Positions 43,239-51,732 of a stretch of DNA of 64,000 nucleotides are shown piece by piece. Position numbers and translations under genes: made by a program. The DNA lies in contig JAGOAZ010000001.1 of the NCBI GenBank assembly GCA_017983675.1, forward strand, positions 193,968 to 257,967, written 5' to 3'. The notes beneath the pieces were generated by a model. That model saw nothing but the letters and a program-made list of their open reading frames with translations. It had not been told where the DNA came from and made no database searches. The DNA is from Fluviicola sp. (GTDB lineage: Bacteria > Bacteroidota > Bacteroidia > Flavobacteriales_D > Crocinitomicaceae). The stretch's first letter is position 1; every line of letters begins with the position of its first letter.

Positions 43239-44117
43239 TCACCGAAACACAAAACTCGTTGGGTCGCCGTTGAAAAAGAAGAGTTCAAACGTCTTTTCTT
43301 TGCTATCGAAGAACAGGTAAGCAGCATTGCCAATGTACATTTCATTGACAGTCAATTCGCTCGAAACTGCTTCTGTGATTTTATCTGTTGCAAATAAAAA
43401 GAGTTTGTCCGCTTGAAAAGTGGTGGTTTCGCTCAGGTTTGGCGGAAGCATCAAGTAGTCGTTTGCTGTATTGAGGTCGAATAAGATGCCGTTGTCGTTG
43501 AACGGAATGGTGAAGTAGGGTTTGTTTTTACAAGCGATAACAACAGTCAAATCTGCTTGAACCGTGATAGTATACGATGCGAGTTTGTCGTAATCATCTT
43601 GGATCAATTCAATGTCAAATCCCTCGCGTGTGCCTTCGTGAATCGACGAACCATCTGCTTTCCATTTACCATTTTCTTTGTAAAAATCCAAGAGCGTATT
43701 GGCACCTGCTGAGGCAGAAATAGCCATCAGAGGGTATGTGCCAACCAACGAAGTGAGCGTTTTTCGTTTCAAACTCGGTGGCGCTTTGAGTTGTTTGATG
43801 GTGTCGTTTTTAAGTGCAAGGACTTTTTCGTATTCCGCATTACGTGATGTCGCTGCTGTTAATTGTTGCGTAGTAACAAGTTGTTGCTGTTTGGCAGTTG
43901 CCAACTCTTTGTTCAAGTCTGCTACTCGTTTGTTCAAGCTTTCGATAGAGGTAGTCAATTCACTTATTTTGAGGTCAGATGCCGCGCGTTCTGCTTGTAA
44001 AACAGCCGATATACTATCGATGCGCAAAGTCAATATTTCGATTTGTTGTTTTTTGTTCTGCGCAAAAACAAGTGAACAAACGAACAAGGAAACGAAAAGC
44101 AATACTGTTTTTTGCAT
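43239..44117 (-). CDS. Secreted coiled-coil protein
   Basis: Start taken at the ATG at 44117, which begins a signal peptide (MQKTVLLFVSLFVCSLVFAQ); a start 10 codons earlier is possible. 292 residues. A long heptad-rich coiled coil (~20-110: IEILTLRIDSISAVLQAERA, SIESLNKRVADLNKELATAK) is followed by a beta-rich domain of ~170 residues (TLTSLVGTYPLMAISASAGA ... YLFFDSKEKTFELFFFNGDP). No lipobox or T9SS tail, so periplasmic or outer-membrane-associated. No family recognised. Confidence 0.6.
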   Translation of the reverse strand: MQKTVLLFVSLFVCSLVFAQNKKQQIEILTLRIDSISAVLQAERAASDLKISELTTSIESLNKRVADLNKELATAKQQQLVTTQQLTAATSRNAEYEKVLALKNDTIKQLKAPPSLKRKTLTSLVGTYPLMAISASAGANTLLDFYKENGKWKADGSSIHEGTREGFDIELIQDDYDKLASYTITVQADLTVVIACKNKPYFTIPFNDNGILFDLNTANDYLMLPPNLSETTTFQADKLFLFATDKITEAVSSELTVNEMYIGNAAYLFFDSKEKTFELFFFNGDPTSFVFR

Positions 44118-44335
44118 GTGGGCGATGTGTTGTGTAATTCGCATCAATTTTAGTGATTTTATTTGAAAGAGTTAGCTTGTTCTTCCTTCGATTTTGAATT
44201 GATTATGAAACGATGGCAACAACTTATCAAATCACAACAAAACGAACGAATTAAAATTGAAAGAAAGACCCAAGATCACCCCAAGGTTAAGCGTATATAC
44301 TGTATGGATAGTGTATGAAATGCGCACTCAAAAAA

Positions 44336-44366
44336 AAGGTGAGTAAAACAATGTCTTACTCACCTT
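44336..44366 (-). terminator. Terminator downstream of the rhodopsin remnant
   Basis: On the minus strand AAGGTGAGTAA (44366-44356) pairs with TTACTCACCTT (44346-44336) and is followed by seven more T residues (A-run 44331-44337). It lies about 25 bases after the rhodopsin stop codon and is intact. Confidence 0.85.
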
Positions 44367-44389
44367 AAAGGCTTTAACAACCGGAAGTC

Positions 44390-44683
44390 TTAGTCTTCTT
44401 TTCTGCTTAAAGCATAGATAACTAAACCAAATCCAATTTTGTTGATTGCATCAGCAATATTATAAACGATGTCCATTGCTTTGTGCGCATCAGCAGGATT
44501 AGCTACTAATTTCAAACCAAACAATCCACCTGGAGTTCCTAAGATGTAACCTAATGGATAAATTGCCCATCCAACTAATACAAACCAAGCTAGTATTTTA
44601 GTCGCTTTCGCAACTTGTGGGCCAGCTGATTGTGCTAATTTCGCAACTTCTCCGAACCAGATTAAGTCAGCTCTTCTCCTTGT
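44390..44683 (-). pseudogene. 3' remnant of a proteorhodopsin-type light-driven pump gene
   Basis: The minus-strand frame ending at the TAA at 44392-44390 encodes about 93 rhodopsin residues: ADLIWFGEVAKLAQSAG, then helix F (ILAWFVLVGWAIYPLGYIL) and helix G (MDIVYNIADAINKIGFGLVI), ending ALSRKED. GWAIYPLGY and D-x-x-x-K in IADAINKIG are hallmarks of proteorhodopsins; the Lys is the retinal Schiff-base site. Helices A-E, including the proton acceptor and donor, are missing. Upstream it runs out of frame into the 5' end of a lycopene cyclase gene on the same strand, so a deletion has joined the two. The terminator is preserved. Confidence 0.85.
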
Positions 44684-44942
44684 TCAATTTTCCCGTTGTG
44701 TCCCCGAAAATGGTCCACTCGTGACTGATGATAGGTGCACAAAGGAGCGTTTGTTGTTCCTCTCTTGACGTCCAAAAACAAAATGTTTTATCGTTTTTTG
44801 ATTTATCATCAGGATCTATTACGACGATTTCTTTGCCGTTTAACAATCCGTTTTTTTTCATACTCAACAGCAGTAATGTTGCAGATGCGCCTCCTCCTAC
44901 AAAGAGATAGTCTACTTTTTCGAACGTGTTGTCAGTTGGCAT
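44667..44942 (-). pseudogene. 5' remnant of a lycopene beta-cyclase gene (crtY type)
   Basis: 91 codons from a clear ATG: MPTDNTFEKVDYLFVGGGAS begins a Rossmann FAD/NAD-binding motif (DYLFVGGGASATLLLLSM), then VVIDPDDKSKNDKTFCFWTS, the typical NDKTxCFW stretch of CrtY/CrtL cyclases, and SHEWTIFGD. The native family is about 380-400 residues, so three quarters is missing. The frame ends LNKEKS-stop inside rhodopsin-derived DNA. In carotenoid/rhodopsin loci beta-cyclase makes the beta-carotene that is cleaved to retinal, so the two remnants come from one photosystem locus. Confidence 0.85.
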
Positions 44943-45172
44943 GCGTTTTCAATTAGCGTGAGTATGTATGGATGAAGATTTCACACCAACCATTTTTAAC
45001 CAAACAGTTGATGCGGTAAAAAGTTCATAAGTTATTGTAAATAAAAAACTTAGAAATAAATGCAACATTCTTTCTTTTTGTTGTAACAGTGGTTTTTAAT
45101 GTAGTTTTCTATTGTTTTTATTTAGTGGAGCGAGCAAGAATTTCATTATATTTACCCATCAAATAGAAAAAC

Positions 45173-45502
45173 ATGAAAAAAGCACTATTCGCAGCAACCA
45201 TATTTTTAGCAGCATGTCAAACTCCTAAAACTGCTGCTCCCGTAAAAGAATTAACGCCGTTGGAAAAAGTTCAAGTCGTTTATCCAGGAACAACAGCTGA
45301 AGAATTGGGAGTTGGGAAAGCATTGTATGCAAAACAATGCATAACTTGTCATGGTTTCGAGGAACCAGCGCGCTACAGCATGCAAAAATGGGATCACATT
45401 TTACCAGAAATGGTTGAAAAAGCGAACAAATACAAAGAGGCTAATATCACAGATCAAGAATTTATCTTGTTGCGTAAGTATGTGATTTCGGAATTGAAAT
45501 AA
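45173..45502 (+). CDS. Mono-haem cytochrome c lipoprotein
   Basis: 109 residues. A lipoprotein signal (MKKALFAATIFLAACQ, Cys at about 15) leads to a c-type cytochrome fold with GKALYAKQCITCHGFEEPA (CxxCH haem site) and the distal YSMQKWDHILPEM, whose Met is the likely sixth ligand. It is presumably membrane-anchored and passes electrons at the periplasmic face or outer membrane. A promoter-like TATATTTA lies at 45147-45154. Monocistronic, with its own terminator. Confidence 0.85.
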   Translation: MKKALFAATIFLAACQTPKTAAPVKELTPLEKVQVVYPGTTAEELGVGKALYAKQCITCHGFEEPARYSMQKWDHILPEMVEKANKYKEANITDQEFILLRKYVISELK

Positions 45503-45525
45503 ACTTAATCTTAATAATAATTTGG

Positions 45526-45553
45526 AGGGCAACAGTTGATGTTGCCCTTTTTT
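45526..45553 (+). terminator. Terminator of the cytochrome c gene
   Basis: AGGGCAACA (45526-45534) pairs with TGTTGCCCT (45540-45548), followed by a T-run. It lies about 25 bases after the stop codon. Confidence 0.85.
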
Positions 45554-45607
45554 AGTGGTGTATTGTTTTGCTAGTAGCTAATCCTACAAAATGACAATTA
45601 GCATAAA

Positions 45608-47293
45608 TTACTTTATCATTATTCGCTGTGTGCTATTCTTATCAGCATTTAAAATATTCAAGAGCACAATACCAGTTGCAAATTGATGTGTTTCTATTAA
45701 TAGATTATCCCTTGCTTCTAAGTTATAGGTTTCAAGTACTTTTCCATTCAAGTCAATCAAACGTAAAGTGCCAGTAAAAGGCGAATTAAAATGTAGTTGA
45801 ATTTCACCCGAACTTGGATTTGGCGTTGCAATAAATTCAGTACTGTTTACTTGTTCGTTTATTCCTACTGAGGCATATTGAATACATTGAGAAGTATCGG
45901 TACAATTGTCGTGCTGAATAATCACGGCATATTGACCATTCACTGCAGGAACAAAATCTTGATTTGTAGCGTTTGGAATTGGTAGAAAATCGAAACAATT
46001 AACCCACTGATAAACCGCATTAGCTTGTGATGCAGTTAACATGCCAGAGGCATTCGTAACAGTTGTATCTAAGGTAGATAACGTAAGGTTCAACGTTGCG
46101 ATTGAGTCACAGCCAACCGCATTTGTAATGGTATCAATATAAGTTCCGCTTTGCTGATATACTTGACCATTCAACGACCAGAGATAATCATGATCACACG
46201 TTGAAACAGTTGACGTACTGTAAGTTTTTTGTTTGATAGTTAAAACTAATTTTCTGACAGAGTCACAACCGTTGATAGAAAGTAATGAATCAAAATAGAT
46301 TCCAGAATTAGTATACGTTTGGCCATTAGAAGCCCATTGATAACTTTCGCAGGCTGTTTGCGTAGTTGTGATCAAGTATTTAGGAAGAATAAAGTGATGA
46401 AGCGTCACGATTGAATCACAACCCTGAAGACTAGGTACAACTGCTTTGAAATACCCATTTGTAGTATATGTCTGATTATTTAAGGGCCAAGTATATACGC
46501 CGCATGAATAGGCTGTTATAGCGGACGAAAAGAAACCTTGTCCAAGCGTTTTTCCTACAGTCCAATTAGATGTTGAACCATTTAATCCAAAATTGGTAAG
46601 GTTTCCATTTGCTGCTGTTGGACTAAAATCAGTTACAGTATTTATAGTAGCATTAGCTCCATTTGCAGTTCCTTGATTAAAAGGAAAATAAAGTTTCAAT
46701 GTTGGGTCAGTTACGGAACATAGTTGATTATTCATGCTGTTTTGAATTTGAGTAGCTGTTCTGGCTACATTCCAAACGCGTACTTCGTCCATTGTTCCGT
46801 TGAAACGATTGATTCCATCACAACGTTCACCCAATTTTACGTTTATTATTTGAACTGTGTTGACTGCGATTGTGATGTTACCAGAAACATCCAAAACACC
46901 ATCAACATACAATTTTGTGTTCGGAGTTGCAAGTGGATCATATACTGCTGCAACATGGTGCCACAAACCATCGTTCACAGCAGTTACGCCATTAACACCA
47001 CTTCCGCCGACTTCAAAACGAATGGCATTATTCGTCGAAATGTTGAAGGTTGAACGACTACCATTGGGTGTCATTTGTCCCCAATCAACTAAAACACCTT
47101 GCGTACCACCAGTTCCACCGTTATAATTCCCAGTCGTTTTTATCCAAGCTTCTATCGTACGGGGATTGTTTCCGGAAACGCCAACATAACCAGTTGTGAC
47201 TACATCATTAACTCCATCAAAATTCAATCCGTTTTGCGCTAAAACAACAACAGCATAAACAATAAAAAAGGGGAGTAACACAAGTTTTTTCAT
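45608..47293 (-). CDS. Secreted LamG-domain protein with T9SS sorting domain
   Basis: 561 residues. The signal peptide (MKKLVLLPFFIVYAVVVLAQ) is followed by a concanavalin-like LamG/Laminin_G_3 domain (~22-200: GLNFDGVNDVVTTGYVGVSG ... IEAWIKTTGNY ... GTMDEVRVWNVARTATQI). Repeated units of a short Cys-containing motif follow (CGVYTWPLNNQTYTTNGYFK, SYQWASNGQTYTNSGIYFDS, DYLWSLNGQVYQQSGTYIDT). The C-terminus (EFIATPNPSSGEIQLHFNS ... GIVLLNILNADKNSTQRIMI) is a T9SS type A domain. It is likely a surface adhesin or carbohydrate-binding protein. Confidence 0.85.
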   Translation of the reverse strand: MKKLVLLPFFIVYAVVVLAQNGLNFDGVNDVVTTGYVGVSGNNPRTIEAWIKTTGNYNGGTGGTQGVLVDWGQMTPNGSRSTFNISTNNAIRFEVGGSGVNGVTAVNDGLWHHVAAVYDPLATPNTKLYVDGVLDVSGNITIAVNTVQIINVKLGERCDGINRFNGTMDEVRVWNVARTATQIQNSMNNQLCSVTDPTLKLYFPFNQGTANGANATINTVTDFSPTAANGNLTNFGLNGSTSNWTVGKTLGQGFFSSAITAYSCGVYTWPLNNQTYTTNGYFKAVVPSLQGCDSIVTLHHFILPKYLITTTQTACESYQWASNGQTYTNSGIYFDSLLSINGCDSVRKLVLTIKQKTYSTSTVSTCDHDYLWSLNGQVYQQSGTYIDTITNAVGCDSIATLNLTLSTLDTTVTNASGMLTASQANAVYQWVNCFDFLPIPNATNQDFVPAVNGQYAVIIQHDNCTDTSQCIQYASVGINEQVNSTEFIATPNPSSGEIQLHFNSPFTGTLRLIDLNGKVLETYNLEARDNLLIETHQFATGIVLLNILNADKNSTQRIMIK

Positions 47294-47436
47294 AAGTTTG
47301 ATTTCATAGTTAGAAATAAAAATAAGCTTTTTCCTGGAATAATAAATTGTGTGTTAGTAATTTAACGTATTACAGTTTTTCAATTTTTTAAATAACACAT
47401 GAAGTCAACAAAACGAAATGTTTCCTGTAATCCTCC

Positions 47437-47454
47437 ATCCCGACGCTTCGGGAT
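47437..47454. repeat. Short palindromic repeat
   Basis: ATCCCGA (47437-47443) pairs with TCGGGAT (47448-47454) around CGCT. It lies between divergent genes, so it is unlikely to be a terminator; it resembles short GC-rich palindromes dispersed in Bacteroidota genomes. Confidence 0.4.
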
Positions 47455-47481
47455 TCCAATCTTCCAATCAACAGTTTTTAT

Positions 47482-47515
47482 TTAGAATCATTCTATTATA
47501 CCTTTTTCGTGGTAT
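47482..47515 (+). promoter_or_regulatory. Iron-type operator and promoter of the 47566-51647 operon
   Basis: TTAGAAT-C-ATTCTAT (47482-47496) is a 7-1-7 inverted repeat of Fur-box form, followed by ATACC (47498-47502) and GGTAT (47511-47515), which form a second inverted repeat. TACCTTTT inside it suits the -7 TANNTTTG consensus. Nearly the same ~35 bases lie before the TonB receptor gene (51655-51688). Confidence 0.65.
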
Positions 47516-47565
47516 TGTCCAAAGCAAACCTGTCATGTAGTTTTGTAACCAGAAAAAAGAGTCTC

Positions 47566-48771
47566 ATGAAATTAATTGGAAAAGTAATTGTCGCTTGCAT
47601 CGTAACAACAGCTAGCTGGTCACAAGTATTGACAAAAGAAGATTCACTGACTGCAGGTTTGATTGCACGTCCCGACGCAACAGTTTTATCTGGATATGGT
47701 AGTTTTCGATATACCAACAATGTCACAACTGAAAATGCAGAAGCGAATGTTGATCGAGTTGTCTTGTTTTTAGGGCATAAATTCTCAAATAAAATTTCGT
47801 TTTTCTCCGAAATGGAACTCGAAAACGCAAAACTGACAGGTGGAGCAGGAAGTGGTGAATTTTCCATGGAACAAGCATTCATCAAATTTAATTTGAACCG
47901 TTCAACGTATTTGACGGCTGGACTTTTTATTCCTCGAATTGGGATTATTAATGAGAATCATTTGCCAAACACCTACAATGGTGCAACGCGACCACTAGTA
48001 GAAACACTTGTAATTCCATCCACTTGGCGTGAAATCGGAATTGGAATATATGGTTACAGCAACAAAGTCCCAGGTTTGAATTACTCTTTTGCGTTGGTAA
48101 ATGGCTTGAATGCAGCTGGTTTTACTAATGGTTCAGGGATAAGAGAAGGTCGTTTCGAAGGAAGAAATGCTAACGCGTCTTCTCTTGCATTGACCGGAGC
48201 GTTGTTGCAATATATAGGTAATTTCCGTTTGCAATTTTCCGCTTATTTAGGAGGGAGTGCAGGATTGTCCAAACGAGCAGCGGATAGTTTGCAATTGAAT
48301 GCAGGCGCATTTGGTACGCCTGTAGCATTGACTGAAATAAATGCACAATACACACACAAGCGTTGGTATGCGAAAGTGTTAGCTACTTTTATGACCATTC
48401 CAGATGCAGCAAAAATTAATCAAGCTTATGCTAATAATACCGCTTTGCAGTCATTTGGAGCTTATGCAGAAGTAGCCTATACATTTTGGAAAAAAGATGC
48501 TGCACAAATGCGTTATTTTGCGCGCTATGAAACCTTGGATTTGAATGCCAAATTACCTGAAAATGGGGTTGTTAATCCAACTTTGAAGCAACAATATTTG
48601 GTGACAGGTATTAGCTTTTTACCAGTTGCTGGTGTCATTGTCAAAGTAGATTATGTTTACCGTTTAACAGGAAATCAAAATCCTAATTTGGTCGTTGATC
48701 CTTATCCTGTTGGCTTACCTTATTTCACAAAACAACATGCCATTAACATTGGCTTAGGCTACAGTTTTTAA
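47566..48771 (+). CDS. Porin-like outer-membrane protein of the iron cluster
   Basis: Start taken at the ATG at 47566, which starts the signal peptide (MKLIGKVIVACIVTTASWSQ); the frame extends 19 codons upstream over the promoter. About 401 residues. The mature protein has many alternating strands (YGSFRYTNNVTTENAEANVD, VVLFLGHKFSNKISFFSEME, QYLVTGISFLPVAGVIVKVD) and ends HAINIGLGYSF with a C-terminal Phe, the usual outer-membrane barrel signature. It is the first gene of the operon preceded by the iron-type operator. A passive pore or substrate-binding role is inferred. Confidence 0.75.
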   Translation: MKLIGKVIVACIVTTASWSQVLTKEDSLTAGLIARPDATVLSGYGSFRYTNNVTTENAEANVDRVVLFLGHKFSNKISFFSEMELENAKLTGGAGSGEFSMEQAFIKFNLNRSTYLTAGLFIPRIGIINENHLPNTYNGATRPLVETLVIPSTWREIGIGIYGYSNKVPGLNYSFALVNGLNAAGFTNGSGIREGRFEGRNANASSLALTGALLQYIGNFRLQFSAYLGGSAGLSKRAADSLQLNAGAFGTPVALTEINAQYTHKRWYAKVLATFMTIPDAAKINQAYANNTALQSFGAYAEVAYTFWKKDAAQMRYFARYETLDLNAKLPENGVVNPTLKQQYLVTGISFLPVAGVIVKVDYVYRLTGNQNPNLVVDPYPVGLPYFTKQHAINIGLGYSF

Positions 48772-48772
48772 G

Positions 48773-49204
48773 ATGAATAACGAAAGAAGAGAATTTATCA
48801 AAAGTGCTTGTTCACTTTGCGCAGCTGTTGTTGGAATTGGTGCATTACTCCCTGTGGTGAGCGCGTGTGCAACGCTTCCTAATTTATCAGTTGAACCAAC
48901 AGATGGATTCATTCCAGTTCAACGCAACTTGTTTACAGCTGAAAACCAATTGGTTATTGTTCATTCAAAAAAAAGAGAATTTGATTTGGTGTTGGTGCAA
49001 CAAGCAACTTCTCAATTTCAAGCATTTGAATTGCAGTGTACGCACCAACCAAATCCACTAATTGTAACAAAATCTGGATTTCATTGCAACGCTCATGGAA
49101 GCGCTTTTTCATTAGACGGTTCGGTGAAAAAAAGTCCAGCGTTGAAACCCTTGAAAACATTTCCGGTTCGTGTTACAGATGATTTCGTATACATTACATT
49201 ATGA
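48773..49204 (+). CDS. Rieske [2Fe-2S] protein with Tat-like leader
   Basis: 143 residues. The N-terminus (MNNERREFIKSACSLCAAVV) has a twin-arginine motif before a hydrophobic stretch, so Tat export of a folded cofactor protein is likely; a Cys follows in the leader (SACATLP), perhaps for lipidation. The Rieske cluster motifs are LQCTHQPNPL (C-x-H) and FHCNAHGSAFSLDGSV (C-x-x-H). Partner cytochrome and imelysin genes suggest redox processing of iron outside the inner membrane. Two bases separate it from the porin-like gene and it overlaps the next gene. Confidence 0.88.
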   Translation: MNNERREFIKSACSLCAAVVGIGALLPVVSACATLPNLSVEPTDGFIPVQRNLFTAENQLVIVHSKKREFDLVLVQQATSQFQAFELQCTHQPNPLIVTKSGFHCNAHGSAFSLDGSVKKSPALKPLKTFPVRVTDDFVYITL

Positions 49205-50262
49205 ATAAATACCTATTAACCCTTCTAGTGGTGAGTTCACTAGTTGCTTGCAAGAAAAGTACAACTTCAACCGGAGCAAAAGTTGAACCAAGCACAGTCG
49301 TTGCAGCAATCGCAACCAATGTCAACCAAGCGATTTATGCTGATTTAGCATTAGAAGCAGACTCGTTGCATACAACGGTGCAATTGTTTGTTGCCAATCC
49401 GAGTGTTGAATTACTTGAAAAATGTCGCTTTTATTGGAAAAAAGCACGCGCTGCTTGGGAACAATCCGAAGGATTTATATACGGACCTGTAGCAACAGAT
49501 AATATTGATCCACGTATTGATTCATGGCCGGTTGATTACCAAGCAATTGATGTTGAATTAGCAGGAAATCTTGATTTTACTGTTGATGCCAACATAGATG
49601 CACTTGATGATGCGTTGAAAGGGTTTCATCCCATAGAGTATTTGTTATGGGGAGTAAATGGTGCGGTCAATGTTGCCGATTTCACACCTCGACAATTCGA
49701 GTTTTTATTGGCTTTGACAAAAAACCTAAAAATGTTGACGGGTCAATTAGCTACACAATGGGAAACAGCTAACAACACTGCGTATATCCATTCCTTTATA
49801 GCTCCAACTACGAATAACCCGTTTTATCCAACATTCCGTTCTGTTTACGAAGAGATGGTAAATGCGCTCATTGGAATTTGTGACGAATTAGCTGCAGGTA
49901 AAATTGGTGAGCCTTTGCTTTTACAAGACCCAAGTCTCGAAGAATCGCGCTATTCATCCAATTCAATGACAGATTTCAAAAACAATATTGTCAGTGTACA
50001 AAATGTTTATCTGGGCAAGTATGTAATCAATGGATATGGATTGGAAGACTTTGTTCGTCAACACAACCTTTCGTTGGATAACGAAATTAAAACAGCTATT
50101 GCTTTGTGTTTGGCACGTATGAATGCTATAACCGTTCCTTTTGGACTAGCATTATCAACGCAAACACAACAAGTTTCACAAATTGTAGCAGCTGTTGAAG
50201 AATTAGAAGATATCCTTCAATTAAAATTATTGCCGTTAATTCAAACCAAAATAACAAATTAA
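49201..50262 (+). CDS. Imelysin-like (peptidase M75/ICMP-type) iron-regulated lipoprotein
   Basis: 353 residues. A lipoprotein signal (MNKYLLTLLVVSSLVACKKS, Cys at 17) is followed by the helical imelysin domain. The signature GFHPIEYLLWG (~140) is the GxHxxE motif that defines this family. RAAWEQSEGFIYGPVATDNI and the closing helices (AVEELEDILQLKLLPLIQT) also fit. Imelysin-like proteins bind iron or haem and accompany EfeO-type uptake; peptidase activity is doubtful. Co-transcribed with a DUF1111-like di-haem gene, a pairing seen in other iron-regulated operons. Confidence 0.88.
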   Translation: MNKYLLTLLVVSSLVACKKSTTSTGAKVEPSTVVAAIATNVNQAIYADLALEADSLHTTVQLFVANPSVELLEKCRFYWKKARAAWEQSEGFIYGPVATDNIDPRIDSWPVDYQAIDVELAGNLDFTVDANIDALDDALKGFHPIEYLLWGVNGAVNVADFTPRQFEFLLALTKNLKMLTGQLATQWETANNTAYIHSFIAPTTNNPFYPTFRSVYEEMVNALIGICDELAAGKIGEPLLLQDPSLEESRYSSNSMTDFKNNIVSVQNVYLGKYVINGYGLEDFVRQHNLSLDNEIKTAIALCLARMNAITVPFGLALSTQTQQVSQIVAAVEELEDILQLKLLPLIQTKITN

Positions 50263-51647
50263 TGAAACAGCGTATCCTTTTATTTTCAGTTTTTATTGGT
50301 CTTGTAGTAATGCTGTTTATTAGTTCGTGTCGCAAACACCAACAAGAAGCATACGTTGAAGATCAAGATTGGTTAGCAGGAGGTAGTCAAACGACCTTTA
50401 TACAAGGAAATGGCGCTTTTGGGCAACCATTTCAAGGCATGACACCAGCGCAAAATTGGTTACACGAAATAGGCGACAAAGGTTTTGAAGCAATTTTTGT
50501 TAGTGCTCCAGCACCAAAAAATAGTGGTTTGGGTCCGATTTTTAATGCAGTTTCTTGTGCTGCTTGCCACATTTCAGACGGAAGAGGTAAAGCGCCAGAA
50601 GCTGGTGAACAATTGCAATCATTATTCATTCGCGTTAGTAAAGCTGGTGAAGATGCAACAGGCGGTCCTATGGAAATGCCACTGTTTGGAGGTCAATTTC
50701 AACAAAAAGCTGTAGCAGGAAATGTTCCAGAAGGTGATGTTTCGATCATTTATGCATACCAAACGGGTTTGTTCTTTGATGGCGAATCCTTTGAATTACG
50801 CACACCTACAATTTCGTTGATCAATTTATATCAGAATGCGTCCGATCCGTTTTTAATGTCTCCTCGAATTGCGCCTCCAGTATTTGGTTTGGGATTGCTC
50901 GAAGCTATTCCAGAATGGATGCTCCTAGCAAACGCTGATCCTACCGATGCGAATAACGACGGTATTTCTGGTCGTGCCAATTATGTTTGGGACGTACTAT
51001 TGCACAAAACTGTTTTGGGACGTTTTGGTTGGAAAGCAAATACACCCAATTTGATGCAACAAATAGCGGCAGCATTTAATCAAGATATGGGAATTACAAA
51101 TACACTTTTTCCAACGGAATCTTCATGGGGACAAACACAGTACGATCAGTTAAATGATGATGTTGAATTAGCAGATAGTATTTTACATGCTGTTGCTTTT
51201 TACATGCGTTCATTAGCTGTTCCTGCTCGAAGAAATGTGAAAGATCCAGAAGTGATTCGAGGTCAGCAGTTATTCAATGCAATTGATTGCGCAAAATGTC
51301 ATACACCCAAACAAAAAACAAAAGTTGATGTTGTTTTTCCGGCAATATCGAATCAAAAAATCTTCCCGTACACGGATTTGTTATTACACGATATGGGGGT
51401 TGGATTGGCAGATAATCGCCCCGATTTTTTAGCAACTGGATCGGAATGGCGAACACCACCATTGTGGGGAATTGGCCTAACAGAAGTTGTAAACGGTCAT
51501 ACCAACTTCTTACATGATGGTCGTGCGCGCAGTTTGTTGGAAGCGATACTTTGGCACGGTGGTGAAGGAGAATCGTCAAAAAATAAATTCAAACAACTTC
51601 CTAAAAGTGATCGTCAAGCTGTGATTAAATTTTTGAAATCGCTCTGA
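50262..51647 (+). CDS. Di-haem cytochrome c/DUF1111-type oxidoreductase lipoprotein
   Basis: 461 residues. A lipoprotein signal (MKQRILLFSVFIGLVVMLFI then SSCRKH, Cys at 23). Two haem sites: NAVSCAACHISDGRGKAPE (~100) and AIDCAKCHTPKQK (~345). Conserved blocks AQNWLHEIGDKGFEAIFVSA, APPVFGLGLLEAIPEWMLL, DANNDGISGRANYVWD and the final FLHDGRARSLLEAILWHGGE match the DUF1111/thiol-oxidoreductase-like di-haem family (COG3488). This family is usually encoded next to imelysin genes in iron-limited regulons. It begins on the base where the imelysin gene ends. The redox substrate is unknown. Confidence 0.9.
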   Translation: MKQRILLFSVFIGLVVMLFISSCRKHQQEAYVEDQDWLAGGSQTTFIQGNGAFGQPFQGMTPAQNWLHEIGDKGFEAIFVSAPAPKNSGLGPIFNAVSCAACHISDGRGKAPEAGEQLQSLFIRVSKAGEDATGGPMEMPLFGGQFQQKAVAGNVPEGDVSIIYAYQTGLFFDGESFELRTPTISLINLYQNASDPFLMSPRIAPPVFGLGLLEAIPEWMLLANADPTDANNDGISGRANYVWDVLLHKTVLGRFGWKANTPNLMQQIAAAFNQDMGITNTLFPTESSWGQTQYDQLNDDVELADSILHAVAFYMRSLAVPARRNVKDPEVIRGQQLFNAIDCAKCHTPKQKTKVDVVFPAISNQKIFPYTDLLLHDMGVGLADNRPDFLATGSEWRTPPLWGIGLTEVVNGHTNFLHDGRARSLLEAILWHGGEGESSKNKFKQLPKSDRQAVIKFLKSL

Positions 51648-51654
51648 TTATTAT

Positions 51655-51688
51655 TTAGAATTATTCTAATATACCTTTTTTATGGTAT
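51655..51688 (+). promoter_or_regulatory. Iron-type operator and promoter of the TonB receptor gene
   Basis: TTAGAAT-T-ATTCTAA (51655-51669) is a perfect 7-1-7 inverted repeat, followed by ATACC (51671-51675) and GGTAT (51684-51688), as in front of the operon at 47482. TACCTTTT supplies a -7-like element. It lies 8 bases after the di-haem gene stop and about 45 bases before the receptor start. Confidence 0.7.
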
Positions 51689-51732
51689 TGTTCAATCCTT
51701 ACTTTCTGCTGAATTTTGCAGAAAAAAACAAC

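Noticed and set aside
44667..44942. Functional 91-residue small protein
   Set aside because: The sequence is clearly the start of a ~380-400-residue lycopene cyclase and ends in rhodopsin-derived DNA, so it is a remnant.
47509..47565. Longer N-terminus for the porin-like protein
   Set aside because: The extra codons cover the predicted operator/promoter and bury the signal peptide.
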